A stretch of DNA of 64,000 nt from Phaeoceros laevis (taxonomy: Eukaryota > Anthocerotophyta > Anthocerotopsida > Notothyladales): positions 21,856 to 85,855 of the forward strand of contig JBNGIQ010008568.1 of assembly GCA_049999765.1 (NCBI GenBank). The letters run 5' to 3'. The position numbers and the translations under genes are program-made. Below the pieces are notes generated by a model. The model saw only the letters and a list, made by a program, of their open reading frames with translations. It made no database searches and was not told the DNA's origin. Shown here piece after piece: positions 1-12,981 of this stretch (positions are counted from its first letter, which is position 1; every line of letters starts with the position of its first letter).

Positions 1-1735
1 CTCTGCAAAAAACTTCTCTACTGAACCTAGCTGAGTGCTTACCTTCTTGTCTCCAACTGCTCCTGCCTTTATACCGTAGTTTCTTGCTGCCTCCTTCCCC
101 TTCGTGTTTTATCACATCCCTGCAGCAAACCTGAGTCATTTCTAAAGCCCTATGCAAAGGAGTTCTCTACTACACCTGTTTGAAGGCCTACCTTCGTCTG
201 CTTGACCTACTTCCTCAGTTCAAGCCTGCTCTTGACCTCCTCCCTTTTGGTCTTCCTCTATTCCAGGCTTCCTCTCATACCTGCAGACAAGTGCGAGTCA
301 ACAACCTTCTTTCTGTAACATTTTCTCTGCCGAGTTGGTCTTGGATACCCACCTGTGCTCACTACGCACACCTACCTCCTGCTCTCGTGTCTACTGCCGT
401 GAAATTCTATTGTCCGTACCGGTTGCAGCTAGCAGCCCTAGCTTCCCAACTGCCAGCCTGAGCTCTCCCTGCCTGCAGCCTTTTTTGTGAACATTGCGTT
501 CCAGCAAGTGGCTTTCTCGGACAGAGGAAAAACTTGGATTTGAGTGATAAGCAAGGATGTCCTAGCAGTCACCACAACCGATGTCACAGGTGGTAATCTA
601 CATACCTAGTGTTTTGCGCAAAATGCCTGCTCAGTTCCATTGTTTTAGCGTGAAGAATACTAGAATGCCTTTGATGCCTCACCTGCTGTGCAACGCATTG
701 TCTGCAAGACGATATGATTGGTATACTGAGTGCCTGGCGGCTTTGTTCTCCTTTGCCAAATACGTCCTCGTATAGACTGTTCAGTCTGAAAAATGAGTAG
801 AGGCTGCTACATGAGGTGAGCTGATGCCTGGCCTGAAATCATGTTTGCCCGTCAAATGATGATTGCCTGGAATGGCCGCATACTTTGTATCATTGCCTGA
901 TGAGTGCATTGCCTGACTGGAGCATGTATATGTCTGCAATGTTCGGCTATGCAGTAGACGTCCCCCTCAAATACCGTCCCTAGTATGCGATAGGAATTAG
1001 CTTAGTACTTTGACTAACATCACTGATCTACTATACATAGCTGTGTGAAATTAGCAAAGTGCACAAGATCTGCCAGGAGGGGTTTACCAAGAGGCCTTCC
1101 AGAAACCCCTGCAAGGAGTCCATTTGGTACTGATGAGGAATGGAGGAGGCATGGCTCACCCGCATGTGCCTAGCTTTTCTTGTTGAAATCGTGTTTGACG
1201 GTTGGTTAACCTGCAAGCAAATTTCTCTGCACATTCGAGTAGCAGCCAGACTGCCTTGTTGGCAGACTGGCATATAGATAGTTGTGTTAGTAACAAGCTT
1301 GTTGAAATGGACACTCTTTGCTGCAATTTTTAGTCGAAGCCTAGACCGGGCTGCTGGACCACTAAGGCCTAGACAAGGCTGCCACTGTAATACATCATCT
1401 GTACAGCTGGCGGACATCCTCCTACAATGGTCCATACAGAAATTCAGGTTTGGCATACCTACGGTGATTGCTGGTGCATCATTGCTTAGTACTTGCGTCC
1501 AAGACAAAGGTGTTACACCACGACTTTTTGGTAAATCATGCTTTTGGCATTACAAGTGTAATCATTCGTGCAAGTCAAGGAAATGTTGTCTTAGGTCAAG
1601 GGCAAGCCCTGGTCTCAGGCAAATCCCATTGGTACCTGGTCAGATGACGCTAATCCTATTAGTAAATACCGAGTGTGCAAGGATCTGATTACTACAAAGT
1701 GAAAGCTAACAGCTGAAGCTGTAATTAGGAGCAGG
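1..1735. other. No recognisable gene; left flank of copia-1
   Basis: I see no protein family, RNA gene or terminal repeat here. Short open frames occur on both strands but have no recognisable motifs. The last bases are the target site of the copia element that follows. Confidence 0.5.
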
Positions 1736-1740
1736 CTTAA

Positions 1741-1944
1741 TGGAGAAGTTGGAGCATAAGCTAGGAAAACAAAAATGAATTGATTAGATTAGCCTCGGGG
1801 GCCTCGGAGGTCGGTTTAAATAGCGTTCCTATCTAAACGACGCACCCTTTCGGAAAAGTCGCGACCCTACGTTTAGACCCTTAACTAACTAACTAACCCT
1901 TAGGCTACTCTGCTATGTAGTTAGGTCTAACTAGGTCTTCTTTA
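1741..1944 (-). repeat. copia-1 3' LTR
   Basis: It is a 204-bp direct repeat of 6030-6233 with about 96 percent identity by eye. On the minus strand it ends in CTCCA. A purine-rich GAGTGGGAG lies just upstream in element orientation (1945-1953) and is the likely polypurine tract. Confidence 0.9.
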
Positions 1945-2854
1945 CTCCCACTCAGAGTTGCCGGTGGGTTCCTTGCACTTGCGCTCCACACCTAGTACTT
2001 TGTCATTCGATCTAACATGAAAACATCAATCTACAATTTATGGTGTTTGTGCGCTTTCATGCTAGTTAGTGTGGGAGCAGTGGCTTCCTTCCGCTTGTTC
2101 ATCCTCGGACGTCGGCCTTGAATGTGGTCTTGAAGACCCATTTGCACATAAAGACCCACTTGCAAGCACATACCGTGCGAGAATAACAACTCCCACGGTA
2201 TCTTGAATAGGATCTGGTGTTGATGTAGATACCTCAGGCTCAACCACACGTGGTTGATATATATCCTTAGTATGACGCAAGTTGGTCTTGCCGCTACTGT
2301 GTGAACTGTCCATGTCCAGGTACCAATATTTCTAGTGCTTTACCGACTGCGACCAGATCTCCATGTCGAGGCAAGTCTTGCTCCCAGTGGACATGCCTTA
2401 AAACATTCCCTGGGGCAACGCTATCCTTCATACCCTCCTGAGCCACAAGTGTTTCCAGCTCTCCTGATCCTTCACAGTCTCCCACTGTTGCTATATTGTC
2501 AACAAGAGGGTCAACAATCATGATACTATCGTTGAATTGATCAAAATGAGACGCTGGCTGTTGACACAAGCCAATCTCCAGGCGGTAGTATGTTGCCCAT
2601 GGTGAAACTGGAAATTCGCCTGCTCTTCAACAAATACTCCAGGAAAAGGCATATATTGATACGCATTCATCAGGTCTTCAATCAGCCGTTTCTCATCAAA
2701 GGTTACACTCCTTCCGTATGAGACCAACCTCTTACAAATGAGGGGCCAACCTCTTACCATTGAGGTGCTAACCTCCTACAGTATGGTGGGTGATACCCTT
2801 CTTACCACATTTATTGTGACCTTTGCAGTTTGCTTTCCATTGAGCTCACCAGGC

Positions 2855-4073
2855 TCACCATTGAGCCTTTTCCTGCACTCCCTCTGCCAGTGACCAGGAA
2901 CTCACACTAGTGGCAGTTTCCTGCTGGCTGCTTATCTCGCCGGCCCTTGGAGCTGGATGCACCATCCTTCTATTTGTTCCAAGGCGGACGTGATGTTGGC
3001 TGTTGCGGACTTGGGCTCCTTGTATCCGTATACAGTGCCTGTTGTCGTTGAGGCTCACTTGAGCCTCTGCTGGCCTCCTCCTGGAGCAGAGCTCCCACCA
3101 TTTCGCTAAAGCTAATGGGCACTGCTCTTCCTCCTGCCAATTGTTGTGCTCTCTGGGCTTCTCTCATAACTGCATTCTGTGTTGAGATAAAAGACCGGAA
3201 GTTGGCAGGTAAGGACTGCAGCAAAGCTGCACATGCCAACAGTTCAGTGAGTTCTTCTCATGCTGCATGGAGCTGGGCCCTTGCGGCCCTAAATGCTGCT
3301 ATCTGATGCGGGACCGAGTCCCCTTCGCGCATCTTCAGATTCCAGAAGTTTGCGCTAGCCATCACTAAGGACATCATGTCAGTGGAGTGATATGTTTCCT
3401 CCAATGATGCTCACATGTCTCGTGCGAGGGTGTAGCCCTGAGCATAACGAAACATCTCCGGAGTGAGACTAGTCACTAGCAGGTTGAAAGCTAGGTCATT
3501 TGACCTGTCCCACGCTGCTCTGGCTGCATCTCCGACGGGTGGTACTGCCACTCCAGGGTCTACCACTCTCCATAGATCCTTGCTCTTCAAGGATCCCCTC
3601 ATTCTCATTACCAAGATGTCGCAATCGACTCCGTAGAATCGATCTTTTTCTTTGAAGTCAGAGGTACTCATGGTATAGGGGTAAGGAGCTACCGCTGCCG
3701 CCGCCGCTACACCGCCTCCTCCACCACCTCCTCCTCCACCTCCTCCTCCTCCACCTCTTCCAAACATATTTGTGTTGTTGGATTGAGATTGGAGAGGGGA
3801 GTGGATTTCTGATGTGTCCTCGCCTGGGGGTTCGTCCTCGCTTCCACTTGGAAGTGTGCCTTCTACGTCCTCGTCTTCGTAGTAATACTGAGCAGAGCCG
3901 AAATCCTCATCGGCGACCGCTGGATACCCCGGAAGGTCCGGACTAAAACCAGGTACCCTGGGTAACGATTCTGCTTCTACTCGACGAAGGTATCCCGCAA
4001 GTTCTTGCTCCCTCTGAAGCCTCTCTTGCTCAAGCTTTTCAGCAATGACTCTTGCAGGGGAGATTGGCCACAT
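2855..4073 (-). pseudogene. copia-1 gag
   Basis: Gag-like polyprotein remnant. The first open part (4073-3411, 220 aa) has a charged N-terminus, a run of 15 glycines followed by alanines, and then a copia-type gag core around residues 135-170 (FKEKDRFYGVD and MRMRGSLKSKDLWRVVD). The frame continues after stops: 3239-2970 carries the C-terminal gag part (SLPANFRSFISTQNAV), which is closely similar to the equivalent part of copia-2 gag (49.7-49.8 kb, LPECFRTFVSTQNATLR). The zinc knuckle and everything after it are lost. The polyglycine tract comes from a GGT/GGA repeat at about 3712-3762 and probably varies in length. Stops and frame changes make it non-functional. Confidence 0.8.
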
Positions 4074-4079
4074 TCGTGC

Positions 4080-6017
4080 TTATAAATTCGTGCTCAGGTC
4101 CACTGTCAAGCTTCATGGATTGTCCATTCCCTACACACGCCGAGATTGCCACTAGGAACACACAAGGAGTTAGTGTTGATCAGGCACTACTCCTTTTGTC
4201 CTTCGGACAGCTACTCCTGTGCACGAAACGGGATAAGGATGATCCGTCGGTACTCCTATCTTGGGCGGCCTGATTCTGTAATTAATCCTCGTGCTTCAAT
4301 GGTTTGTAAAAATCAGGCAATCAACTGCTCTTTGTATTTGCAAAAGCATCAGCCTTAGAGGTTTCACGCCTTTCCGCCAAATGCCTGTTCGCAAAATCGC
4401 CTTGTCGCAAAACAAAGCCTTTTAGCAAAGTGCCTCTTCGCAAACCGAAGCCTTTTCGCAAATTGCCTCTGTATTTAATTTCGAAAAGCTATGCCTTTTC
4501 GAAAAAAACTTTAATTACGAAAAACCTTCACACGGAAAAGGCGTGAAGAGGCAGACACCGATTCGTTTCCCCGTCGGTTCACTCCTCCTCCCTTCATGCC
4601 GTTCCGCGCCTCCTCCCTTCGCGTCGCTTCACATCTGACTGGGTAGATGGCGATGGCGCTGAGATTGCAGGTGCCACCGCAAAGATTGCAAGGATGTGGC
4701 GTCAATTTGAGGGGCGCGGGTAGATTGCGTTCCCCTGGGAGGACGTCGTCGCGCGATAGCTCCTCCTAGGCCTCAGCCGCAGCTGGCCAGGCTTCCTTGG
4801 CCACAATTGGTCTTGGGAGATGGCCGCAGAGGCCCCAGCATACCAAAGAGGAGGCGGCGCCACACCACGCCACGCCTGCCTGATCCCACCAAGCTTGGGA
4901 AAACGCCACGCCTACCTGGGGCTGGCCTGATCTAGCCGCCACCCCTGTGGAATCCTGCCAGCTGCCTGGTTATGGCCTGCCAAGGCAGGGAGAGAGCGGC
5001 GGGCCTGGATGGCTGCGTATTTGGCGCCGCCTCGGCCTGCTACAGGGACTGGTGCCGCTCCTTTCAGGTCCGCCATAGCTTCCTTGGAGATGGCGGCCAG
5101 CAAAAGGCGACCGCTCCCTGCCTGGTTGTTTCCGCCTCTGGTGCACCTCATCGCGCAGTGTCGTGGGTGATGGCGCAACGCCCTGAGCATGCTGATGCGC
5201 CTGGCGCCGCACCCTGTGAGAGCCTGCCGCACCACTCCCTGCCAAATGCTGTGAGAGATGGCTGAGGGCCAGGATAGCTGAGTGCTTGCTGGCTGTGTGC
5301 CTGGCGCCGCCATGGCCTAATCCCGAGCCTGGCGCCGCCGCGCCGCACCGCGCCCTGCCTGGTGATGCAGCGCCTGAGCCTGCAGCCTCACCTACCACCT
5401 GCTGACTCCATGCCATGAGGCCAAGTGCCGTGAAGCCGTGTTGGGTACTTGCCCGCCATCGCTGCTTGTGGAAAAGCTTAAAGAAAAACCGGTGCTCACG
5501 AAAATCGAAACTTACGCATACGAAAACGCAATTTTGCAAAGTTTCAATGTTTTCGCAATTTGCGAATTTCGTGATTTTGCGAAACACACAAAACCACTAC
5601 TTCTCCACCTTTTTCTTTTTGCTTTTGCTTTTACTAATTCGTGCTTGTGCTAATTCCACATTGCACATTACACTTTTGCAAGTTCCTGCTTGTGCAAATT
5701 CAACCAATGCCGCGAAATCACCAAAATCAGCTCCCTTTTTGTGATTTCGCTCCTAACAATTGCTTCTTATTTTCGCAATTGTTGTGTGTGCCGACAGGGA
5801 TTCGACCCCAACTTCGAGGTCGGCTTCATTTCTCCCGGGGTAGCGCTGGATGCGCTAGGGCCCAGCGTTCCTACTCGGCATCGCCATCAAACAGGCTGCA
5901 ACTAGCCCACATCTCAAATCTTAGAAAAGCAGAGAAGTCGCCTGACTCTCAATGTTTTTTTTCCATGCCCTTGCAGATTCTATCGAATCTAAGAGCAAAT
6001 TCTTGCTCGCTCTATCA
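4080..6017 (-). other. Long non-coding leader of copia-1
   Basis: About 1.9 kb lies between the primer binding site and gag, far longer than usual for copia. The middle (4.7-5.4 kb) is GC-rich with many GCCGCC/CCTGCC words. It is bracketed by two AT-richer zones (4.37-4.54 and 5.48-5.77 kb) in which TTTTCGCAAA-like words recur. The bracketing suggests that a separate, older insert may lie inside the leader, but I could not define its ends or a target duplication. Confidence 0.45.
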
Positions 6018-6029
6018 GCTCTGATACCA
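6018..6029 (-). promoter_or_regulatory. copia-1 primer binding site (initiator tRNA-Met)
   Basis: The minus strand reads TGGTATCAGAGC directly after the 5' LTR. This is the classic plant primer binding site complementary to initiator tRNA-Met and it fixes the element's orientation. Confidence 0.92.
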
Positions 6030-6233
6030 TGGAGAAGTTAGAGCATAAGCTAGGAAAACAAAAATGAATTGATTAGATTAGCCTCGGGGGCCTCGGGGGT
6101 CGGTTTAAATAGCGTTCCTATCTAAACGACGCACCCTTTCGGAAAAGTCGCAACCTTACGTTTAGACCCTTAATTAACTAACTAACCCTTAGGCTACTCT
6201 GCTATCTAGTTAGGTCTAATTAGGTCTTCTTTA
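6030..6233 (-). repeat. copia-1 5' LTR
   Basis: Partner of 1741-1944. It is flanked on the outside by CTTAA (6234-6238) and on the inside by the tRNA-Met primer binding site. Confidence 0.9.
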
Positions 6234-6829
6234 CTTAACGGGTACATAGCCTGCTGCGAGGGTCAAAAATCGTTGAAGTAAGAATTGAGGTAAAAAAAAG
6301 CGTTTGTTCATTTACTTTACACATACTTCTAGCTCTATACTTAGCTCAATCCTGATGGATCCAAAATCAGTATTTATTACATGCCGACTAATGCAGGAAG
6401 GTCTTTCAGGCCTGGGAGGCTGTCCAGCCCTGCAGCAACACATGGCATTTGGTGACTGATTGGCAAAAAACCAAAATGGTAACAAAGGCAGTGCTGCCTG
6501 GCAGACAATTAATGTTGAATGCCATTTCTGGATCCTTCCGCCATCTAGACTGTCATGCTGCTATCCTTCACATGCAAGTATTCACCACCTCCAACAATAT
6601 GCGATCAGAAGGACTGCATTTGTAAAAGATCTTACCAGATTTTGTGTTTGCCGCCAATTCTACACTATTGTTAACATGTGCTTCATGCTAGGTGTTTTCC
6701 CGCCTCTTCCCTGTCCCCCCTCTCTCTCTGATCATTCACACAATCACAGGACATTATCCATCCTCCTTGCATACTGCTTAAATAGACTAGAGCAGGACAT
6801 TTGTAGCTATGCTCTTGTTCTCCAGCCTT

Positions 6830-7250
6830 CCTCAGCCCTCGATGCCCTCTGAATACTGCTCCTTGGCCCTTGGGCCCGTTGATGCTGCTGCCCTCCAGTC
6901 CTTGGCCCTTGGTTCCTAGCCGGGCACAGGTCTCTTTGCTTACTGTCCCTTCATATCCTGCTCCTTGGCCCTTGGCTCCTAGTCGGGCATAGGTCTTTTT
7001 GCTCACCGTTCTGTCCTACCCTGCTCCTTAGCCCTTGGCCCTTCATTTTCACACATTGTTCCTTGGCCCTCACAAGGAACCTGCACTTCACATTTTTCCA
7101 GTCAGCTACCGTTTCATTTCCCGGCATTTTGTTCCTTGACCCTCGGTTTTGTCAGTCAGCAACCGTTTCATTTCCAAACATTCTGCTCCTTGGCCCTCTG
7201 AGTTTTTCATAATCACCAGCAGTGCTCCTTGCCCCTCGGATTTAGCAGCC
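6830..7250. repeat. Degenerate minisatellite (CTCCTTGGCCCTTGG-type)
   Basis: The words TGCTCCTTGGCCCTTGG and CTTGGCCCTCGG recur at irregular 60-70 bp spacing. Translated on the minus strand they give repeated KGQG/EGQG peptides, but neighbouring frames are equally open, so I treat it as non-coding repeat. Confidence 0.6.
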
Positions 7251-8338
7251 TTGACAGTATAAGAAGCCCGGCCCCTGCTCCAAGCCATTTGACCAGCCAT
7301 AAATTGACACATTTGGGCTTCCAGCCATTCCTCGCGCGTTCTAGCCACAGGCAGAAAATTTGTACAAGGCATAGGTGGTGGTCACAAGAAAAGGAGGGAG
7401 ACGATGTCTCAACAGGTCTGCTACATAGCTGCCAGTTATCATACTTAGCGGTTTTTTTATGCTATCTTGCTTTCGTACTTGGCTGTTTGAATCCAATGTT
7501 GACATACTGCTGCTTGGGCAAATGTTACCTTGACAGTTTGACGGCCTGATGGAATACGTGCTTGTCGTGATCATGCCAGAAAGCTAAAACATGGATAGAA
7601 TAGTCGATGTTTGCTTGAAAATTTCTAAGTTTCAGCACTAAGCCTTGCAAGACTTGGATCTACCAACATAGCTACCAAAAATCCAAGCAATGAGCTTCCT
7701 TTGGTACTGATGAAGGGAGAAAGGAGGGCTGTACTCACCCTATAGCTGCCTGCATAGCTGAATCAGGTTGTTGGAGAAAGGACTGGTGTCCCTGCACTCC
7801 ACGTACCGGTGCTTGTAAACTTATGTTCATGAAAATGTTGTTTTTTGCTTGCCTTCGTTTCGTTTCCTTGCCTATAAAACCTAAACGGTAACAAGGGAAA
7901 GACACGTTTATACGTGCTGCCTCCCGATAGAAACACTGAATAGCAATCACATATTTGAAACAATGACACTTTGGATACTTTGAGCTGCAAAGAGTCTTTT
8001 GCAAAACAGCTGTGATCTTGATGATGCTTCTTCAGAGATGTTGACTGCTAATCCAGTTGTCAAGACTTTGCTGCTGCTTACTTGAATATTCAAAGCTGAA
8101 GCCACCAATGGCCAGAGACTGCAAACTGAGCGCTGATTGACGGACCCTTACAAACCACAACTGTAGAGGCCTGCTACACCACTGCACGGAATTAGCAAGG
8201 ACATGAACCTGCACCCGTCAAAAACCCAAAGCAGGACAAGTCTTTTGAACCTGATTGTTGCTTCTAGGTGATGAAATTTGTCAGTGTGATCATCTCTTGT
8301 CAAGTCCCCGCCAGGGGCAATGTAAACATCCAGTTTCT

Positions 8339-8984
8339 TTAAACTGTATGTATGTCACAAAGAACACACACCAGATCTTTTTCAGCCCCGCATATCCGAA
8401 TGACTCTGTACAGTAGAGAGGAGGATACACGAGATTGTTTCTCCGCCAAGACAGTCAAAGCGTCCACTGTTAGACTTAGCTGCCCATTCTCACAAAATTG
8501 TTCGATTACAGCCTGAGCCGTTCCGTGCCCTTGGCACTCTGGCACCGTCGGAGCAGCAGCATTATGATGCAACAAGGGGTTGGATGTAGGCTGAGCAGAC
8601 CGTCCAACCTGCTTGTCCAAGGCAGCCAGCTCCGCATCCTCCCAGTTAGGCTTGTAGAAGTTGTTCAGCCATATGGGCTCCTTGGACTCCTTGTGCCTGA
8701 AGTCGCAAGAGCGCGCGCTCTTCTTGTTCATCCTGCAGTTCTACCACAATGTGGAATCCATGAAATACTGCCTCCACAACAACTCTTGTCGTTCTCCAGC
8801 ACTGTTGTTGTCCGGTATGCGTAGCTTGGCTACTAAGCCACCGCGCGGCACAAATGTGCAGCTTGTGTAATTTATCCATTGCCTCGGAGGCACATTTAAC
8901 CTCCCCTCCAGCTCCAGGGTGTGGGCCTGCCTCGCAGCTGCTGGTGTCCAAAATCGCTATGGTGCATCCCGTTTGTGGTGCCAA
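8339..8984 (-). pseudogene. Possible decayed coding region, unknown family
   Basis: Two overlapping minus-strand frames (8984-8646 and 8731-8339) could be one protein broken by a frameshift. I recognise no domain. The stretch is bounded almost exactly by a 17-bp direct repeat (TGTATGTATGTCACAAA at 8345-8361 and 8999-9015), so it may be a small mobile element, but the repeat is partly a microsatellite. Weak support. Confidence 0.2.
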
Positions 8985-11900
8985 ATTGTAGGTATATATG
9001 TATGTATGTCACAAATACATACAGGTACACGAACACAAGAACGTGACCTGCCATTTGCCCAAGCGGGACCTGTCTAAACAAGATGCGAGTTTGTGCAAGA
9101 ACAGCAGTGGAATGGTAACCCAGTCAATCACTTTTTTTTGCCTTTGTAGGCTTGCTCAAAACAGAACAAGACATGTCTAGGATTAGGACTGCTGGCTCGC
9201 AGAGGTACACGGCTTCAACCAAACAAATGATAATTCCTGGCTTAATGTGTCACAAGAGAAGCCGTTTTGTTGTACTAACCACATGCCAAGGCTGCATTAA
9301 CAGGCAGCTGTACAATGTGGCCAAGTTTCACGATCCCTAGCAATCATGCTAGCTCACACAAGCGTCCAGACTTTTGTGCAGGTACACCCAAGTATCAAAC
9401 AGCTATCAAAAATTCTGCAAGCTTGAAAACATCATTTCAGGAACATCACTTTGACAATTTACACATGCAAGAACGGGCTGTGAGCAGAATTCACAACTTT
9501 CTGCACACAGGTCCTCCAGGAATGGCAACCGTAGAAAGATAGTGAGTCTTCCCCTCCCTCCACCTTCATCAGTGCTTGTTGGAGTTCCTGGGCTTGGATT
9601 TCTGGACCCCTGGGCAAGCAGATCCAAGTACATAGCTGCATTCCACATACCTAGAGTTGTAGGTCACAACTACTAACTGTTTAGACCTTTGTTTTTTGTG
9701 AGCCTAGGATGTGAGGGTAGCTGGTGGAGTTTCCAGCAGCCCTTGCATCTTGGCAGTGACAACCCTTGCATCTTGGCAGGCAAGAATCAACAGTAAGTGT
9801 GCAAGCAACATTGCATCAGGTCCTATCACAATATTTTCTAAGTAGCAAAAAATTGCAAGCATCCTTTCACAAAAACTTTAAGCCACAGTTTGCACGCAGC
9901 AGTACCTGCTGGGCCATGGTGGCGGAGTGGACACGAGACAAACACAGGGTGGAAGGGAGAGCAGCACAGGCTGCCCAAATGACAAGAAGGGTTGCTGTCC
10001 AGGCAAGGAGCAGCGTGCACGTGTAGGGACCAAGGCAGCAGGGAGTAGATAGAAAACCTGTGGTAGCTCTCCAGCCTGATCACGATCTTAAATAGTGATC
10101 AGATTAGGTTGGCAAGGTGGAGAAATGGCGGCAAGTCAGTAAAGTAAGCAAGAGAAAATCCACTCAGTGTGTCAGTTTGTCACAGACCTGGTCTGTCCAC
10201 GCATTGTGTCTTCTCACTGCCAAGGTGTGCTGGAAGACTAAGTTTAGCGGCTTGGAGCTAGACATGTGATAAAATGCCTGCCGTCGTCTTCTTAAAATAC
10301 ACTTTTTATAGCGGTATCCTCATTGGCATTGGTGCCTAGGAACCATGTGCATTTAGTGACGCTTGGTGGCAATCGCTGCAATGATTTCCAGAATTTTCCA
10401 AATGCAGCTCTTCCAGAATTTTCCTTAGCATGTGCAGCCCGGCCCGGTCCTTAGTTGGCACCTGTACAGTCAGGTCATGAGTGAATCTGGAACCATCTAT
10501 GTACCAGCAGGTGAGACGGTTCAGCTTTCTTTTGGAAAGGCAAACAGACATGTAGAAAAACGGGTGAGCTTGAAAAACGGGCAGCCATGTGTAAACGGGA
10601 AAGCAAATACTTATCACGTGCGTTATACCAAGTTACACATAGTAACTTGTAATTTGTCATACATACATACATTATGCTGGATGTATGTATGTACGTATGT
10701 ACGTAAATATTTAAGGAGGTTACCGGTCCCATCAGGGTGAAGCATTGCACGGTTTTTCAGCAGTAGCAGTCCAGCGGGCATGCCCACATTTTTCAACTAT
10801 TTGGCATCCAAGACTATTGATGCTGCATCGCGTTAGTGGTGCGCGCCATTGCAGGTGGAGCAAGAACGGTAACCTCCGTCGCTGCTGTCGCTCTTGATTT
10901 TCCCAGTGCTTGGCTTCGAGTAAAAACACATTAACAAAAGCGGTGCCACATTCCAAAAAACCCGGCCGGTTACCGTGGGGGCCAGGTATGAGATAGCTTG
11001 CCAAGTTTCGCATCCAGGGTGCCAGGTTTGAGATAGCTTGCCAGGTTTCACATTGCTGCACGTTACGATGGAACTCTGGTGGCATGGTTTTCCAATTGCA
11101 ATGGACGGGCACTAATCATGTGTGGTGGTTGGTGACAAGGTTCTCAACATGGGTGGAGTGCGCCAGCTTGTGTGGTCGCGGCATACGGCAGGGATTTCAG
11201 ACATCCAAGCGTTTTGCGCCGAACCACAAACGGGTCGGGATCCTAGCATGCTCATGTGCTTGGCAGGCGGAATGACTTGCCGTCGTGCCGCGAGTACCCC
11301 AAGGTGAAAGCGTGGAGGCATGTCACACGCGTTCTGTCATGACAGGTTATACAATGTCATGTGGTGTGTTGGTTTTTCTTTAAGCATAGTGCCTGGATAT
11401 AGGGCAGACCAAATATGGGTTATTACTGCCACGTAGGTAACTATATTAGCCAAGGTAAATGCCAATTATCGGCGGCGGTAGATAGCCTTTTAATAGCGCA
11501 AAGGAGTTGTGGCGCGGAGGTCGTCTTCAATGCAAAGGAGGCGTTGTCTGCAGTGGAAGTGGAGGCGACGCCAACGGCATGCAAGAGCAGGCAGCCCTAA
11601 CGGGACCGCCACAAGGGTCCTTAGGGGAGGTCTGCAGCCTTAGCACTCAGTTTTTGCAATTCTCTCATGGAGGCTGCTGGACAGCGGCACCTATTTGAAC
11701 TCTGATTCTCAATTGACGCCAGCGCAGTCTGAGCTTGATGAATATTTGAGTTTGAGTGTGGAGAATTAGCTAGCTCACTTGGCGGTGTGCAACATTGGCA
11801 CCCGCACGCAATTATCGGCGCCTTTTGCTGCAGCAACATTAGCATTAGCACCGAGATCTCAATTGCAAAAACTGCATGCTTGCTCACAGTTGGCAGCCTG

Positions 11901-12065
11901 CGCGCTGGTAGCTTTGGTAGCATCGGTGTTGATTAACACAATTGGTTGGTTTGCGATAGACTGGCTGAGAGTGTTGTGACAGCTTTCTAAGCGTGCTGAT
12001 TGGCGCATGCCAGGTCGGCATAGCTTGGAAGGCGTGCGAAGCAGCATGAGTGCTTATGCCAGCCT

Positions 12066-12981
12066 GTGCAGTGCAGGTGGCTTGGCAATGTGGTTTCTAG
12101 CCCAGGATCGGAGGATTTCAAGCTCCGGGATTTTTCACAAGTTCGAAACTTCCACTCTAGGCGCACGCGGGCGCAGCAGCAGCACCGATCACAAGGGAAT
12201 TCGCTTGCTTCCACTGCGGAAGGCAGTGACCACAGCAGCGAAGATCGCTCAAGGAGCGGGAGTCCTGATTGGGGTGACGACCAGCAGGCGGAGCAAGCAA
12301 GATTCGCTTCATGGTTTGAAGGGCTGCAGACGTCAGGTACGCAGGTGCATGCCGGTGACAGCTCGTTCGGCAACGAAGCTACCTATGCAGCGCACTGCTA
12401 TTCGCCTTCGGAGCTAAGCCTGGGACTGGCCAGGTGCCTTGGGACGGAGGCTGCCGTCATGGAGCACAAGACTAGCACTGGAATTTCGAGAAAGACCGAG
12501 AAGTACTCGGGGGAGCCCGGTACTGTGTCGTTAAGGGAGTTCCGCATTCACTACCGATCAGTGGTGGCGGAGTTGAGGTTTAAGTATGCCGACATTTTCA
12601 CACCTAGGTATACTTTTGAGCACATGGGTATTTTTCTGACTAGAGAAGCTGCTATCTTGCATGATCAGCATTTTGATGCTTTGACGGCAATACAAGTTAG
12701 GTCTAATTCTGCTTATTTACAAGCTATCAATGAAGCATATGATCAGGCTTTGGCGGAGGCAAAAGAGGCCTGGGTGGCGTCGGATGAGCATCCAACACCA
12801 CCTATGAGGGTTGACCTGGCTTTTGAGCAATTGTTGGAGGCTGTGTAGTGCATATAGCATACCATTGAGGTGCCAACAGAGGAAGATCCGGTGAAGGCCT
12901 TTTTGGCTATTTTAGAGAAGGAATTTCCAGAGAAGAATGGAGATAAGATCTTGGAAATGGCTTAACTTTAGAAGAAAACAT
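12066..12981 (+). pseudogene. gypsy-2 gag, 5' part (interrupted by CACTA)
   Basis: Capsid-like gag of a gypsy element related to the methyltransferase element: EPGTVSLREFRIHYRSVV corresponds to RPGTILLREFRACFYFMM in that element's gag. An open frame of 260 aa ends at a TAG (12846-12848). The same frame then continues through another TAG and matches the second element's gag again (DPVKAFLAILEKEFPEKN against DPVGAFFTILQQEFPTKN). It stops abruptly at 12981, where a CACTA terminus begins. The matching continuation is at 31027-30822 on the minus strand. Joining the two pieces over one copy of CAT aligns with the other gag without a gap through KKTCETLK. The N-terminal start is uncertain. Confidence 0.78.

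Larger units (their letters stand above)
1741..6233 (-). mobile_element. Ty1/copia LTR retrotransposon, complete ends but without pol (copia-1)
   Basis: This 4.49-kb element reads on the minus strand. It is bounded by two 204-bp direct repeats and by the 5-bp target duplication CTTAA (1736-1740 and 6234-6238). A primer binding site for initiator tRNA-Met sits next to the 5' LTR. Inside are an unusually long leader (about 1.9 kb), a gag region (4073 down to about 2855) and about 0.9 kb of decayed sequence. No integrase, reverse transcriptase or RNase H motifs are seen, so it is a deletion derivative that would depend on enzymes supplied by another copia. The LTRs differ at roughly eight positions, so the insertion is not very recent. 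Confidence 0.9.
6239..12005. other. No recognisable genes (6.2-12.0 kb)
   Basis: This 5.8-kb region has only short open frames without known motifs. A decayed tandem repeat (6.83-7.25 kb) and a 17-bp direct repeat pair (8345-8361 and 8999-9015) are listed separately. Short TATG/CATA microsatellites occur at about 9.0 and 10.66-10.70 kb. Confidence 0.5.

Noticed and set aside
1031-1507. 158-aa minus-strand frame
   Set aside because: No recognisable motif, overlapping open frame on the other strand, atypical composition for coding. Probably chance.
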